From assembly GCF_036320965.1 (NCBI RefSeq), contig NC_092234.1, positions 27,383,665 through 27,447,664 of the forward strand: a stretch of DNA of 64,000 bases. The letters run 5' to 3'. The notes under the pieces were generated by a model. That model was not told the DNA's origin and did no database searches. It saw only the letters and a program-made list of their open reading frames with translations. Position numbers and translations under genes: made by a program. Each line of letters begins with the position of its first letter. The first letter of the stretch is position 1. The stretch is from Panulirus ornatus. Its lineage: Eukaryota > Arthropoda > Malacostraca > Decapoda > Palinuridae. Shown here one piece after another: positions 1-25,500 of this stretch.

Positions 1-116
1 GTATGTATATAAATGTGTATGGGAGTGGGTTGGGCCATTTCTTTCGTCTGTTTCTTTGCGCTACCTCGCAAACGCGGGAGACAGCGACAAAGCAAAAAAA
101 AAGAAAAAAAAAAGAA
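1..116 (+). mobile_element. RTE-like LINE copy E1, 3' tail only
   Basis: This is the last stretch of the 3' UTR of the window's dominant LINE. It runs through the GGGCCATTTCTTTCGTCTG block and the GCGCTACCTCGC-AACGCGGGAGACAGCGACAAAGC tail to an A-rich end. The same tail recurs in both orientations across the window. The body of the element lies off the left edge. Confidence 0.8.
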
Positions 117-122
117 AATATA

Positions 123-197
<75 letters not shown>

Positions 198-210
198 ATA
201 TATATATATA
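117..210. repeat. (TA)n array between E1 and E2
   Basis: Nearly pure TA dinucleotide repeat. It separates the 3' tail of E1 (+) from the 3' tail of E2 (-), making a tail-to-tail junction. Confidence 0.97.
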
Positions 211-730
211 TTTTTTTTTATACTTTGTCGCTGTCTCCCGCGTTTGCGAGGTAGCGCAAGGAAACAGACGAAAGATATGGCCCCCCCCCCATACACATGT
301 ACATACACACGTCCATACACGCAAATATACATACCTACACAGCTTTCCATGGTTTACCCCAGACGCTTCACATGCCTTGATTCACTCCACTGACAGCACG
401 TCAACCCCTGTATACCACATCGCTCCAATTCACTCTATTCCTTGCCCTCCTTTCACCCTCCTGCATGTTCAGGCCCCGATCACACAAAATCTTTTTCACT
501 CCATCTTTCCACCTCCAATTTGTTCTCCCTCTTCTCCTCGTTCCCTCCACCTCCGACACATATATCCTCTTGGTCAATCTTTCCTCACTCATTCTCTCCC
601 TGTGCCCAAACCATTTCAAAACACCCTCTTCTGCTCTCTCAACCACGGTCTTTTTATTTCCACACATCTCTCTTACCCTTACGTTACTTACTCGATCAAA
701 CCACCTCACACCACACATTGTCCTCAAACA

Positions 731-734
<4 letters not shown>
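211..734 (-). mobile_element. RTE-like LINE copy E2, 5'-truncated, short-3'UTR subtype
   Basis: Minus-strand copy with a T-rich tail at 211-220, the short form of the 3' UTR, and the last ~110 codons of the ORF (stop at 401-403). The coding part has the C-terminal domain motifs [26 protein letters not shown] and [11 protein letters not shown]. It ends abruptly at the ATG of MRCLRTMC, where it meets a TA array with an AT overlap, as expected of a 5'-truncated insertion. It carries the CDRG and NWSDVVYRG markers of the short-UTR subfamily. Confidence 0.85.

Positions 735-810
<76 letters not shown>
735..810. repeat. (TA)n array between E2 and E3
   Basis: Pure TA repeat joining the truncated 5' end of E2 (-) to the intact 5' end of E3 (+), a head-to-head junction. 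Confidence 0.97.
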
Positions 811-814
<4 letters not shown>

Positions 815-955
815 GGGGATAGGGGAGAAAGAATACTTCCCACGCATTCCTCACGTGTCTTACAACACCACTAAAGGGGACGGGAGCCGGGGCTAGAAAC
901 CCTCCCCTCCTTGTATTTTTAACTTTCTAAAAGGGGAAACAGAAGAAGGAGTCAC

Positions 956-3947
956 GTGGAGAGTGCTCATCCTCCTCGAAGGCTCAAATTGGGGTGCCTA
1001 AATGAGTGTGGATGTAACCAAGATGAGAAAAAAGGAGAGATAGGTAGTACGTTTGAGGAAAGGAACCTGGATGTTTTGGCTCTGAGTGGCACGAAGCTCA
1101 AGGGCAAAGGGGAAGAGTGGTTTGGGAATGTCTTGGGAGTAAAGTCATGGGTTAGTGAGAGGACAAATGCAAGGGAAGGAGTAGCACTACTCCTGAAACA
1201 GGAGTTGTGGGAGTATGTGAAGAGTGTAGAAAATAAACTCTTGATTGATATGGGTAAAACTGAAAGTTGATGGAGAGAGATGGATTATTATTGGTGCATA
1301 TGTACCTGGGCATGAAAAGAAAGATCATGAGAGGCAAGTGTTTTCGGAGCAGCTGAATGAGTGTTAGTGGTTTTGATGCACGAGACCGGGCTATAGTGAT
1401 GGGTGATTTGAATGCAAAGGTGAGTAATGTAGCAGTTGAGGGAATAATTGGTATACATGGGGTGTTCAGTGTTGTAAATGGGAATGGTGAAGAGCTTGTA
1501 GATTTATGTGCTGAAAAACGACTGGTGATTGGGAATACCTGGTTTAAAAAGAGAGATATACATAAGTATACGTATGTAAGCAGGAGAGAGGGCGAGAGAG
1601 TGTTATGGGATTACGTGTTAATTGATAAGTGTGCGAAAGAGAGACTTTTGGATGTTAATGTCCTGAGAGGTGCAACTGGAGGGATGTCTGATCATTATCT
1701 TGTGGAGGCGAAAGTGAAGATTTGTAGGGGTTTTCAGAAAGGAAGAGGGAATGTTGGGGTGAAGAGAGTGGTGAGGTTAAGTGAGCTTCGGAAGGAGACT
1801 TCTGTGAGGAAGTAAAAGGAGAGACTGAGTGCAGAATGGAAAAAGGTGAGAACAAAGGAGGTAAAGGGAGTGGGGGAGGAATGGGATGTATTTAGGGAGG
1901 CAGTGATGGCTTGCGCAAGAGATGCTTGTGGCATGAGAAGCGTGGATGTGGGCAGATTAGAAAGGGTAATGAGTAGTGGGATGAAAAAGTAAGATTATTA
2001 GTGAAAGAGAAGAGAGAGGCATTTGGACGATTTTTGCAGGGAAATAATGCAAATGAGTGGGTGATGTATAAAATAAAGAGGCATGAGGTCAAGAGAAAGG
2101 TGCAAGAGTTGAAAAAGAGGGCAAATGAGAGTTGGGGTGAGAGAGTATCATTAGATTTTAGGGAGAATAAAAAGAAGTTTTGGAAGGAGGTAAATAAAAT
2201 GCGTAAGACAAGGGAACAAATGGGAACTTCAGTGAAGGGGGCTAATGGGGAGGTGATAACAAGTAGTGGTGATGTGAGAAGTAGATGGAGTGGGTATTTT
2301 GAAGGTGTGCTAAATATGCTGGATGATAGAGTGGCAGATTTTTGGTGTTTTGGTCGAGGTGCAAAGTGAGAGGGTTAGGGAGGATGATTTGGTAAACAGA
2401 GAAGAGGTAGTAAAAGCTTTGCGGAGGATGAAAGCCGGCAAGGCAGCGGGTTTGGATGGCATTACAATGGAATTTATTAAAAAAGGGGGTGACTGTATTG
2501 TTGACTGGTTGGTAAGGTTATCTAATATATGTATGATTCATAGTGAGATGCCTGAGGATTGGCGGAATGCCCGCATAGTGCCATTGTAGAAAGGCAAAGG
2601 GGACAAAGGTGAGTCCTCAAATTACAGAGGTATAAGTTTGTTGTGTATTCCTGGGAAATTATATGGGAGGGTATTGATTGAGAGGGTGAAGGCATGTACA
2701 GAACGGAGATTGGGGAAGAGCAGTATGGTTTCAGAAGTGGTAGAGGATGTGTGGATCAGGTGTTTGCTTTGAAGAATGTATGTGAGAAATACTTAGAAAA
2801 GCAAATTGATATGTATGTAGCATTTATGGATCTGGAGAAGGCATATGACAGAGTTGATAGAGATGCCCTGTGGAAGGTATTAAGAATATATGGTGTTGTA
2901 GGCAAGTTCTTAGAAGTAGTGAAAAGTTTTTATCGAGGATGTAAGGCGTGTGTACATGTAGGAAGAGAGGAAAGTGATTGGTTCTCAGTGAATGTAGGTT
3001 TGCGGCAGGAGTGTGTGTTGTCACCATGGTTGTTTAATTTGTTTATGGATGGGGTTGTTAGGGAGGTGAATGCAAGAGTTTTGGAAAGAGGGGCAAGTAT
3101 TCAGTCTTTTGTCAATGAGAGAGCTTGGGAAGTGAGTCAGTTGTTCGCTGATGATACAGCGCTGGTGGCTGATTCATGTGAGAAACTATAGGAGCTGGTG
3201 ACTGAGTTTAGTAAAGTGTGTGAAAGAAGAAAGTTAAGAGTAAATGTGAATAAGAGCAAGGTTATTAGCTACAGTAGGGTTGAGGGTCAAGTCAATTCGG
3301 AGGTAAGTTTGAATGGAGAAAAACTGGAGGAAGTGAAGTGTTTTAGATATCTGAGAGTGAATTTGGCAGCGGATGGAACAATGGAAGCGGAAATGAATCA
3401 TAGCGTGGGGGAGGGGGAGAAAATTTTGGGAGCGTTGAAGAATGTGCGGAAGTCGAGAACATTATCTCTGAAAGGAAAAATGGGTATGTTTGAAGGAATA
3501 GTGGTTCCAACAATGCTGTATGGTTGCGAGGCGTGGGCTATGGATAGAGTTGTGCTGAGGAGGCTGGATGTGCTGGAAATGAGATGTTTGAGGACAATGT
3601 GTGGTGTGAGGTGGTTTGATCGAGTAAGTAATAATAGGGTAAGAGAGATGTATGGTAATAAAAAGAGTGTGGTTGAGTGAGGAGAAGAAGGTGTTTTGAA
3701 ATGGTGTGGGCACATGGAGAGAATGATTGAGGAAAGATTGACCGAGAGGATATATGTGTCGGAGGTGGAGGGAACGAGGAAAAGCGAGAGACCTAATTGG
3801 AGGTGGAAAGATGGAGTGAAAATGATTTTGAGTGAGCGGGGCCTGAACATGCAGGAGGGTGAAAGGCGAGCAAGGAATAGTGTGAATTGGAACGATCTGG
3901 TTTACCGGGGTCGACCTGCTGTCAATGGATTGAACCAGGGCATGTGA
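956..3947 (+). pseudogene. E3 endonuclease-reverse transcriptase pseudogene
   Basis: The endonuclease lies in 956-1270 and 1357-1815, in different frames. The connector is around 2001-2369, and reverse transcriptase plus C-terminal domain span about 2323-3947. RT motif A ([11 protein letters not shown]), motif B (GLRQECVLSP, normally [10 protein letters not shown]) and motif C (FADDTALVAD) are all readable. The catalytic Glu of LALSETKLKG is Gly (LALSGTKLKG). Nonsense codons replace sense codons near 2589, 3189 and 3680, and single-base indels shift the frame near 1270 and 2705. It cannot encode a working enzyme. Confidence 0.88.
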
Positions 3948-4174
3948 AGCGTCTGGGGTAAACCATGGAAATTTCTGTGGGTCCTGGATGTGGAAAGGGA
4001 GCTGTGGTTTCAGTGCATTATTACATGACAGCTAGAGACTGAGTGTGAACCAAAGGGGGTTTTCTTATTTTCCTAGCGCTACCTCGCGCACATGAGGGGG
4101 GGAGGGGGTTGTTATTTCATATGTGACGGGGTGGCGATGGGAATGAATAAACGCAGACAGTATGAATTGTGTAC

Positions 4175-4341
<167 letters not shown>

Positions 4342-4500
4342 TGTGTATGTACATATATGTATATGTTGAGATGTATAGACATGTATATTTGCGTGTGTGG
4401 ACGTGTATGTATATACATGTGTATGTGGGTGGGTTGGGCCATTCTTTCGTCTGTTTCCTTGCGCTATCTTGCTTACGCGAGAGACAGCGACAAAGCAAAG

Positions 4501-4502
<2 letters not shown>

Positions 4503-4567
<65 letters not shown>
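4503..4567. repeat. (TA)n array at the 3' end of E3
   Basis: TA repeat directly after the E3 tail. On its other side lies the 3' part of an S element. Confidence 0.95.
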
Positions 4568-4569
<2 letters not shown>

Positions 4570-4649
4570 TATTCCAAAAAAGGCCCAGTCCTCTGTTCTT
4601 AACGCTACCTCGCTAACGCGGGAAATGGCGAATAGTTTAAAAGAAAAGA

Positions 4650-4651
<2 letters not shown>
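4568..4651 (+). mobile_element. S element copy S1, 3' part only
   Basis: Contains the AAAGGCCCAGTCCTCTGTTC block, the CGCTACCTCGC motif and the GGGAAATGGCGAATAGTTTA tail that define the short non-autonomous repeats at 43.5, 57.2 and 62.4 kb. The 5' two thirds are missing. Confidence 0.75.
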
Positions 4652-4730
<79 letters not shown>

Positions 4731-4753
4731 CGTGTGTGTGTGTGTGTGTGTGT
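4652..4753. repeat. (TA)n passing into (TG)n
   Basis: TA repeat to 4717, then TG repeat to 4753. Confidence 0.95.
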
Positions 4754-4955
4754 TATCAGTGGTTGGGCCATTCTTCATCAGTTTCCTTGCGCTACCTCCT
4801 TCATAACTTTTGTTGANNNNNNNNNNNNNNNNNNNNNNNNNNNNNNNNNNNNNNNNNNNNNNNNNNNNNNNNNNNNNNNNNNNNNNNNNNNNNNNNNNNN
4901 NNNNNNNNNNNNNNNNCGCTGACGCGGATGACAGCGACAAAGTATAATAAATAAA
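4754..4955 (+). mobile_element. RTE-like tail fragment E4, interrupted by a gap
   Basis: A diverged GGTTGGGCCATTC / CCTTGCGCTACCTC tail at 4754-4816, 100 N at 4817-4916, then GACAGCGACAAAGT at 4917-4955. The two parts are consistent with one plus-strand tail, but the gap hides the join. Confidence 0.6.
4817..4916. other. Assembly gap of 100 N
   Basis: Exactly 100 unknown bases, a conventional scaffold-gap length, so the true size is unknown. Confidence 0.99.
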
Positions 4956-4974
4956 TAGATAAACAGATAGTATC

Positions 4975-5882
<908 letters not shown>

Positions 5883-5947
<65 letters not shown>
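5883..5947. repeat. (TA)n array
   Basis: TA repeat between the E5 tail and unit X copy 1. Confidence 0.95.
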
Positions 5948-5950
<3 letters not shown>

Positions 5951-6170
5951 AGAAACATCATAAGCCAATATTCCAGTTTCATGATAAGAGAAGTGGACCA
6001 GGTAGTATGATACAGTGGTTAAATTGATGAAAACTACTATTGACGTTTGTGTAAATAAATTATACATTTCCCTTTTCCATAGCCAGAGGTTGAACCATTA
6101 TGTGACATTCATTTTTCATTTCATTTCAAGCTAGAAGTCTCAGTTTTCTAAATTATTTCTTACATTTTTC
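5948..6170 (+). repeat. Unit X copy X1
   Basis: Non-LINE sequence nearly repeated at 62941-63200, and in part at 53035-53205 on the minus strand. It contains AAATAAATTATACATTTCCC and CCAGAGGTTGAACCATTATG. It lies upstream of the 5' end of E6, separated by TG/TA microsatellite, in the same relative orientation as the other two copies to their LINE neighbours. Confidence 0.8.
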
Positions 6171-12500
<6,330 letters not shown>

Positions 12501-12542
12501 ATATAAATATATATGTATATATATATTTATATATCTATTTAT
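12501..12542. repeat. AT-rich tail-to-tail junction of E7 and E8
   Basis: Short AT-rich linker with TATATGTATATATATA in the middle, flanked by the E7 tail on the plus strand and the E8 tail on the minus strand. The two tails form a large inverted repeat. Confidence 0.85.
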
Positions 12543-15500
12543 TTTGCTTTGTCGCTGTCTCCCGCGTTTGCGAGGTAGCGCAAGGAAACAGACGAAAGAA
12601 AATGGCCCAACCCACCCACATACACATGTATTTACATACATGTCCCCATACGCAAATATACATACCCATATATCTAAAAGTACACATATATATACACACA
12701 CAGACATATACATATATACACATCCACACAATTCACACTGTCTGCCTTTATTCATTCCCATCGCCAACTCGGCAAACATGGAATAACATCCCCCTCCCCC
12801 TCATGTGTGCAAGGTAGCGCTAGGAAAGGACAACAAAGGCCACATTCGTTCACACTCAGTCTGTAGCTGTCATGCAATAATGCCCGAAACCACAGCTCCC
12901 TTTCCACATCCAGGCCACACACAACTTTCCCTTCTTTACCGCAGACGCTTCACATGCCCTGATTCAATCAATTGACGACACATCGACCCCGGTATACCAC
13001 ATCGATCCAACTCACTCTATTCCTTGCCCGCCTTTCATCCTCCTGCATGTTCAGGCCCCGATCACTCAAAATCTTTTTCACTTCATCTTTCCACCTCCAA
13101 TTTGGTCTCCTACTTCTCCTCGTTCCCTCCACCTCCGACACATATATCTTCTTGGTCAATCTTTCCTCACTCATTCTCTCCATGTGCCCAAACCATTTCA
13201 AAATACCATCTTCTGCTGTCTCAACCACACTCTTCTTATTTCCCCACATCTCTTTTACCCTTACATTACTTACTCGATCAAACCCCCTCACACCACATAT
13301 TGTCCTCAAACATCTCATTTCCAGCACATCCACCCTCCTGCGCACAACTCTATCCATAGCCCACGCCTCGCAACCATACAACATTGTTGGAACCACTATT
13401 CCTTCAAATATAGCCATTTTTGCTTTCCGAGATAATGTTCTCGACTTCCACACATTCTTCAAGGCTCAGAGGATTTTCGCCCCCTCCCCAACCCTATGAT
13501 TCACATTCAATTCCATGGTTCCATCCGCTGCCAGATCCACTCCCAGATATCTAAAACACTCTACTTCCTCCAGTTTTTCTCCATTCAAACTTACCTCCTA
13601 ATTGACTTGACCCTTAACCCTAATGTACGTAATAACCTTGCTCTTATTCACATTAACACTTAACTTTCTTCTTTCACACACTTTACCAAACTCAGTCACC
13701 AGCTTCTACAGTTTCTCATATGAACCAGCCACCAGCGCTGTATCATTAGTAAACAACAACTGACTCACTTCCCAAGCTCTCTCATCCCCAACAGACTGCA
13801 TACTTGCCCCTCTTTACAAAACTCTTGCATTCACCTCCCTCACAACCCCATCCATAAACAAATTAAACAACCATGGAGACATCACAAACCCCTGCCGGAA
13901 ACCTACATTCACTGAGAACCAACCACTTTCCTCTCATCCTACACGTACACATGCCTTACATCCTCGATAAAAACTTTTCACTGCTTCGAACAACTTGCCA
14001 TCCACACCATATATTCTTAGTACCTTACACGGAGAATCTCTTTCAACTCTATCATATGCCTTCTCCAGATCCATAAATGCTACATACAAATCCATTTGCT
14101 TTTCTAAGTATTTCTCACATACATTCTTCAATGCAAACACATGATCCACAAATCCTCTACCACTTCTGAAAGCACAGTGCTCTTCCCCAATCTGAAGTTC
14201 TGTACATGCCTTTACCCTCTCAATCAATACCCTCCCATATGATTTACCAGGAATACTCAACAAACTTATACCTCTGTAATTTGAGCACTCACTCTTATCC
14301 CCTTTGCCTTTGTACGATGGCACTATGCAAGCATTCTGAGAATCCTCAGGCACCTCACCATGAATCATACATACATTAAATAACGTTACCTTCCAGTCAA
14401 CAGTTCAGTCACCACTTTTTTTAATAAATTCCACTGCAATAGCATCCAAACCTGCTGCCTCGACGGCTTTCCTCTTCCGCAAAGCTTTTACTACCTCTTC
14501 TCTGTTTACCAAATCATTTTCCCTAACCTTCTCACTTTGCACACCACCTCGACCAAAACACCCTATATCTGCCACTCTATCATCAAACGCATTCAACAAA
14601 CCTTCAAAATACTCACTCCATCTCCTTCTCACATCACCACTACTTGTTATCACCTCCCCATTAGCCCCCTTCACTGAGGTTCCTATTTGCACCCTTGTCT
14701 TACGCACTTTATATACCTCCTTCCAAAACATCTTTTTATTTTCCCTAAAATTTAATGATACTCTCTCACCCCAACTCTCATTTGCCCTCTTTTTCACATC
14801 TTGCACCTTTCTCTTGACCTCCTGTCTCTTTCTTTTATACATCACCCAGTCATTTGCATTTTTTCCCTGCAAAAATCGTCCAAATGGCTCTTTATTCTCT
14901 TTCAATAATAATCTTACTTCTTCATCCCACCTCTCACTACCCTTTCTAATCAACCCACCTCCCACGCTTCTCATACCACAAGCATCTTTTGCGCAATCCA
15001 TCACTGATTCCCTAAATACATCACATTTCTCCCCCACTCTCCTTACCTTCTTTGTTCTCACCTTTTTTCCATTCTGTACTCAGTGTCTCCTGGTACTTCC
15101 TCACACAAGTCTCCTTCCCAAGCTCACTTACTCTCACCACCCTCTTCCCCCCAACGTTCTCTCTTCTTTTCTGAAAACCCCTACAAATCTTCACCTTAGC
15201 CTCCACAAGATAATGATCAGACATCCCTCCAGTTGCGCCTCTCAGCACATTAATATCCAAAAGTCTCTCTTTCGCGTGCCTACCAATTAACTCATGATCC
15301 AATAACGCTCTCTGGCCATATTTCCTACTTACATACGTATATTTATGTATATCTCGCTTTTTAAACCAGGTATTCCCAATATTCATTCCTTTTTCAGCTC
15401 ATAAATCTACAAGCTCCTCACAATTTCCATTTACAACACTGAACACCCCATATATACCAATTATTCCCTCAACTGCCACATTACTCACCTTTGCATTCAA

Positions 15501-16102
15501 ATCACCCATCACTATAACCCAGTCTTGTGCATCAAAACCACTAACACACTCATTCAGCTGCTCCCAAAACACTTGCCTCTCATGATCTTTCTTCTCATGC
15601 CCAGGAGCATAGGCAACAATAATCACCCATCTCTCTCCATCAACTTTCAGTTTTACCCATAGCAATCTAGAATTGACTTTCTTACACTCTATCACATACT
15701 CCCACAACTCCTGTTTCAGGAGTTGAGCTACTCCTTCCCTTACTCTTTTCCTCTTACTAACCCCTGACTTTACTCCCAAGACATTCCTAAACCACTCTTC
15801 CCCTTTACCCTTGAGCTTTGTTTCACTCAGAGCCAAAACATCAAGGTTCCTTTCCTCAAACATACTACCTATCTCTCCTTTTTTTCATCTTGGTTACATC
15901 CGCACACATTTAGAAACCCCAATCTGAGCCTTCAAGGAGGATGAGCACTCCCCGCGTGACTCCTTCTTCTCTTTCCCCTTTTAGAAAGTCAAAATACAAA
16001 GAGGGGAGCGTTTCTCACCCCCCGCTCCCGTCCCCTTTAGTCGCCTTGTACGATACGTGAGCAAGGCGTGGGAAGAATTCTTTCTCCCTTATCCCCAGGG
16101 AT
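12543..16102 (-). mobile_element. RTE-like LINE copy E8, full length, degenerate
   Basis: Minus-strand copy from its tail at 12543 to its 5' terminus near 16102 (TATCCCCAGGGAT), about 3.56 kb. It has the long 3' UTR with hairpin arms at 12762-12780 and 12802-12819, and a coding end NRVSWIDVVYRG of the long-UTR subtype. Confidence 0.92.
12968..15863 (-). pseudogene. E8 endonuclease-RT pseudogene
   Basis: On the minus strand: endonuclease 15863-15399 (LALSETKLKG, MGDLNAKVSN) and 15386-15021 ([11 protein letters not shown]); connector and early RT 15061-14405; RT core 14368-13934 ([12 protein letters not shown]); C-terminal domain 13462-12968 (GIVVPTMLYGCEAWAMD, NWRWKDEVKKI). Motif B and motif C regions (about 13500-13900) carry stops and frameshifts. 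At least five frame breaks are visible, so no product is expected. Confidence 0.87.
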
Positions 16103-20104
<4,002 letters not shown>

Positions 20105-20127
20105 CGTGCTGTCGGTGGATTGAACTT

Positions 20128-21808
20128 AACTTTCTTCTTTCACACACTTTACCAAACTCAGTCACCAGCTTCTGCAGTTTCTCACATGAATCAGCGACCA
20201 GCGCTGTATCATCAGCGAACAACAACTGACTCACTTCCCAAGCTCTCTCATCCCCAACAGACTTCATACTTGCCCATCTTTCCAAAACTCTTGTATTCAC
20301 CTCCCTAACAACCCCATCCATAAACAAATTAAACAACCATGTCGACATCACACACCCCTGCCGGAAACCTACATTCACTGAGAACCAATCACTTTCCTCT
20401 CTTCCTACACGTACACATGCCTTACATCCTCGATAAAAACTTTTCACTGCTTCTAACAACTTGCCTCCTACACCATATAGTCTTAATACCTTCCACAAAG
20501 CATCTCTATCAACTCTATCATATACCTTCTCCAGATCCATAAATGCTACATATAAATCCATTTGCTTTTCTAAGTATTTCTCGCATGCATTCTTCAAAGC
20601 AAACACCTGATCCACACATCCTCTACCACTTCTGAAACCACACTCCTCTTCCCCAATCTGATGCTCTGTACATGCCTTCACCCTCTCAATCAATACCCTC
20701 CCATATAATTTACCAGGAATACTCAACAAACTTATACCTCTGTAATTTGAGCACTCACTCTTATCCACTTTGCCTTTGTACAAAGGCACTATGCACGCAT
20801 TCCGCCAATCTTCAGGCACCTCACCATGAGTCATACATACATTAAATAACCTTACCATCCAGTCAATAATACAGTCACCCCCTTTTTAAATAAATTCCAC
20901 TGCAATACCATCCAAACCTGCTGCCTTGCCGGCTTTCATCTTCCGCAAAGCTTTTACTACCTCTTCTCTGTTTACCAAATCATTTTCCCTAACCCTCTCA
21001 CTTTGCACACCACCTCGACGAAAACACCCTATATCTGCCACTCTATCATCAAACACATTCAACAAACCTTCAAAATACTCACTCCATCTCCTTCTCACAT
21101 CACCACTACTTGTTATCACCTCCCCATTTGCGCCCTTCACTGAAGTTCCCATTTGCTCCCTTGTCTTACGCACTTTATTTACCTCCTTCCAGAACATCTT
21201 TTTATTCTCCCTAAAATTTAATGATACTCTCTCACCCCAACTTTCATTTACCCTTTTTTTCACCTCTTGCACCTTTCTCTTGACCTCCTGTCTCTTTCTT
21301 TTGTACATCTCCCACTCAATTGCATTTTTTCCCTGCAAAAATCGTCCAAATGCCTCTCTCTTCTCTTTCACTAATAATCTTTTCTCTTCATTCCACCACT
21401 CACTACCCTTTCTAATCAACCCACCTCTCACTATTCTCATGCCACAAGCATCTTTTGCGCAATCCATCACTGATTCCCTAAATACATCCCATTCCTCCCC
21501 CACTCCCCTTACTTCCATTGTTCTCACCTTTTTCCATTCTGTACTCAGTCTCCCCTGGTACTTCCTCACACAAGTCTCCTTCCCAAGCTCACTTACTCTC
21601 ACCACCCTCTTCACCCCAACATTCACTCTTCTTTTCTGAAAACCCATACAAGTCTTCACCTTAGCCTCCACAAGATAATGATCAGACATCCCTCCAGTTG
21701 CACCTCTCAGCACATTAACATCCAAAAGTCTCTCTTTCGCGCGCCTGTCAATTAACACGTAATCCAATAACGCTCTCTGGCCATCTCTCCTACTTACATA
21801 CGTATACT
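20128..21808 (-). mobile_element. RTE-like LINE copy E11, truncated at both ends
   Basis: Minus-strand copy running from the RKL segment after RT motif C (20128) up to the [10 protein letters not shown] segment of the endonuclease (21808). The 5' truncation abuts a TA array with an ATA overlap. Its 3' end is lost at the inverted join with E10. Confidence 0.88.
20128..21808 (-). pseudogene. E11 endonuclease-RT pseudogene, one frame with one nonsense codon
   Basis: The minus-strand frame is continuous from 21808 to 20128 except for one TAA near 20886, where Lys of EFIKKGG is expected. The endonuclease C-terminal part ([11 protein letters not shown]), the connector, and RT motifs A (FMDLEKVYDRVD), B (GFRQGCVMSTW) and C (LLFADDTALVAD) can all be read. 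Both ends are missing, so it cannot function, but the small number of lesions suggests a young insertion. Confidence 0.88.
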
Positions 21809-22534
<726 letters not shown>

Positions 22535-25500
22535 ACTATGCATACAGAGACATATACATACATACATATGTACAAATTCATACCTGCTGCTTTCATGCAT
22601 TCCTGCAGCCATCGCGGCACACATGAAATGGCACCCCCTCCCCCCTCCTGAGCGGAAGGTAGCGCTAGGAAAAGACAACAAACTTAGTCTCTAGCTGTCA
22701 TGTGTAATGCACCGAAACCACAGCACCCTTTCCACATCCAGGCCCCACAAAACTTTCTCTGGTTTACCCCAGACGTTTCACATGCCCTGGTTCAGTCCAC
22801 TGATCGTACGTCGACCTCAGTATACCACATTGTTGCAATTCACCCTATTTCTTGAACGCCTTCCACGCTCCTGTATGTTCCGTCCACGATCAGTTAAAAT
22901 CTTTTTCACTCCATCCTTCCACCTCCAATTTGGTCTCAAACTTCTACTCGTTCGCTCCACCTCTGACACATATTTCCTCTTTGTCAATTCTTCCTTACTC
23001 CTTCTCTCCATGTGACCAAACCATTTCAATACACTTTCTGCTCTCTCAACCACACTCTTTTTATTACCACACATCCCTCTTACCCTTTTATTTTTACTCG
23101 ATCAAACCACCACACGCCATCTATTGTCCTGAAATATTTCATTTCCAACACATTTACATTCCTCCGCACCACCTTATCTTTAGCCCATGCCTCACAGCCA
23201 TATATCGTCGTTGGAACCACTATTCCTTTAACATACCCATTTTTGCTGTCCGAGAAAACGTTCTCTCCTTCCACACATTGTTCAAGGTTCCCAGAACCAG
23301 CTCCCTCCCCACCCGTGACTAACTTCCCTGGTTCCATCCACTGCTAAATCCACTCCCAGATATCTCAAACACTTCACTTCCTCCAGTTTTTTTTTCCATT
23401 CAAACTTACCTCCCAATTAACTTGTCCCTCAACCCTTCTTAACCTAATAACCTTCCTGTTTTTCATATTTACTCTCAGCTTTCTCTTTTCACATACTTTA
23501 CTAAACTCAGTCACCAACTTCTGCAGTTTCTCACCCGAATCAACCACCAGGGCTGTATCATCAGCGAGGAACAACTGACTCACTTCCTAAGGCCTTTCAT
23601 CCACAACAGACTGCATACTTTCCCTTCTCACCAAAACTCTTGCATTCACCACCATCAAAACCCCAACCATAGACAAATCAAACAATCATGGAGACATTAT
23701 GCACCCCTGCCGCAGCCCAATCACTTTCTTCTCCTCCTACTCGTACTCATTCTTTACATCCTTGATAAAAACTTTTCACTGCTTCTAGCAACTTACCTCC
23801 CACGTCATATACTATTAACTTCTTCCACAGAGATCTCTATGAACTCTATCATATTCCTCCTGCAGATTCCATCTGTTTATCTAAATATTTCTCACATACA
23901 TTTTTTCAAGGCAAACACCTGATTTACACATTCTCTTCCACTTCTGAAACCACACTACTGTTCCCCAGTCTGATGCTCGGTACATGACTTCACCCTCTCA
24001 GTCAATATCCTCCCATGTAATTTCCCAGGAATACTCAACAAACTTATGCCTCTTTAATTTGAACATTCACCTTTATCCCCTTTCCCTTTGTACATTGGCA
24101 CTATGCATGCACTCCGCTAATCCTCAAGCACTTCACCATGAACCATACATATACTGAATATCCTTACCAACCAATCAACAACACTCACCCCCTAATTTGA
24201 TAAATTCCACTGGAATACTATCTGAAGCCACTGCCTTGCCTGCTTTCATCTTCCGTAAAGCTTTTGCTACCTCTTCTGTGTTTACCAAACCATTCTCCCT
24301 GACCCTTTCACTTCGCACACCACCACGACCAAAACACCCTTTATCTGCAAGTCTATTATCAAACACATTCAACAAACCTTTAAAATACTCACTGCATCTC
24401 TTTCTCACTTCACCATCATTTGTTATTACCTCCTCATTAGCCCCCTTCACCGATGATCCCATTTGTTTTCTTGTTACGCACTCTATCTACCTCTTTGCAA
24501 AGCCTCGTTTTTTCTTCCTGAATTTTAATGATAATCTCTCACCTCAGTTCTCATTTTCCCTCTCCATCACCTCTTGTACCTTTTTTTTTTTTACCTCCTA
24601 CCACTCTTACCTTTTGCCATTCTGCTCTCAATCTCTCCTGATACTCTCTAACACAAATCTCCTCTCCAAGCTCACTCACTTTCAACATTCTCTTCACCCC
24701 AACATTCTCTCTTCTTTTCTGAAAACCTCTACAAATCTTCACCTTCGCCTCCACAAGATAATGATCAGACATCCCTCCAGTTGCCGTCCTCAGCACATCA
24801 ACATCCAAAAGGGTCTCTGTTACGCGCATATCAATTAACACGTCATCCAATAACACTCTCTGGTTATCTCAACTACTTACACACGTATACTTATGTATAT
24901 CTCTCTTTTTAAACCAGGTATTCCTAATCATCAGTCTTTTTGCAGCAGAAAAATCTACAAGCTCTTCACCATTTCCATTAACAACACTGAACAACCTAGG
25001 TAAACCAATTATACCTTGAACTGCCATGTTACCCATCAGTATATCACGGTTTCGTGCATGAAAGCTATTAACACACTCACTCAGCTGCTCCCAAAACGCT
25101 TGCCTCTCACGATCTTTCTTCTCATGACCAGGTGCATAGGCACAAATAATTTCCCACTTCTCTCCATCCAATTTCAGTTTTACCCACATCAATCTAGTGT
25201 TTACTTTCTTACACTCTATCACATACTCCCACAACTCCTGCTTCAGGAGTAGTGCTACTCCTTCCTTTGCTCTTGTCCTCTCGCCAACCCCTGACTTTAC
25301 TCCCAAGACATTCCCAAACCACTCTTCCTCTTTACCCTTCAGCTTCGTTTTACTCAGAGCCAAAACATCCAGGTTCCTTGCCGCAAACATATTACCTATC
25401 TCTCCTTTATCCTCATCTTGTTTACATCCACACACATTAAGACACCCCAGTCTGAGTCTTCGATGAAGATGAGCACTCCCCCGCATAACTCTTTCTTCTG

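Noticed and set aside
1357..1815. Host endonuclease/exonuclease/phosphatase genes (several copies)
   Set aside because: All are endonuclease domains of the LINE, in register with RT downstream and repeated element ends on both sides.
20926..21639. Long Ser/Pro/His/Leu-rich frames antisense to the LINE ORF, repeated in many copies
   Set aside because: They mirror the purine-rich sense strand, have no domain, and occur only where the sense frame does. Conservation follows from that of the sense protein.
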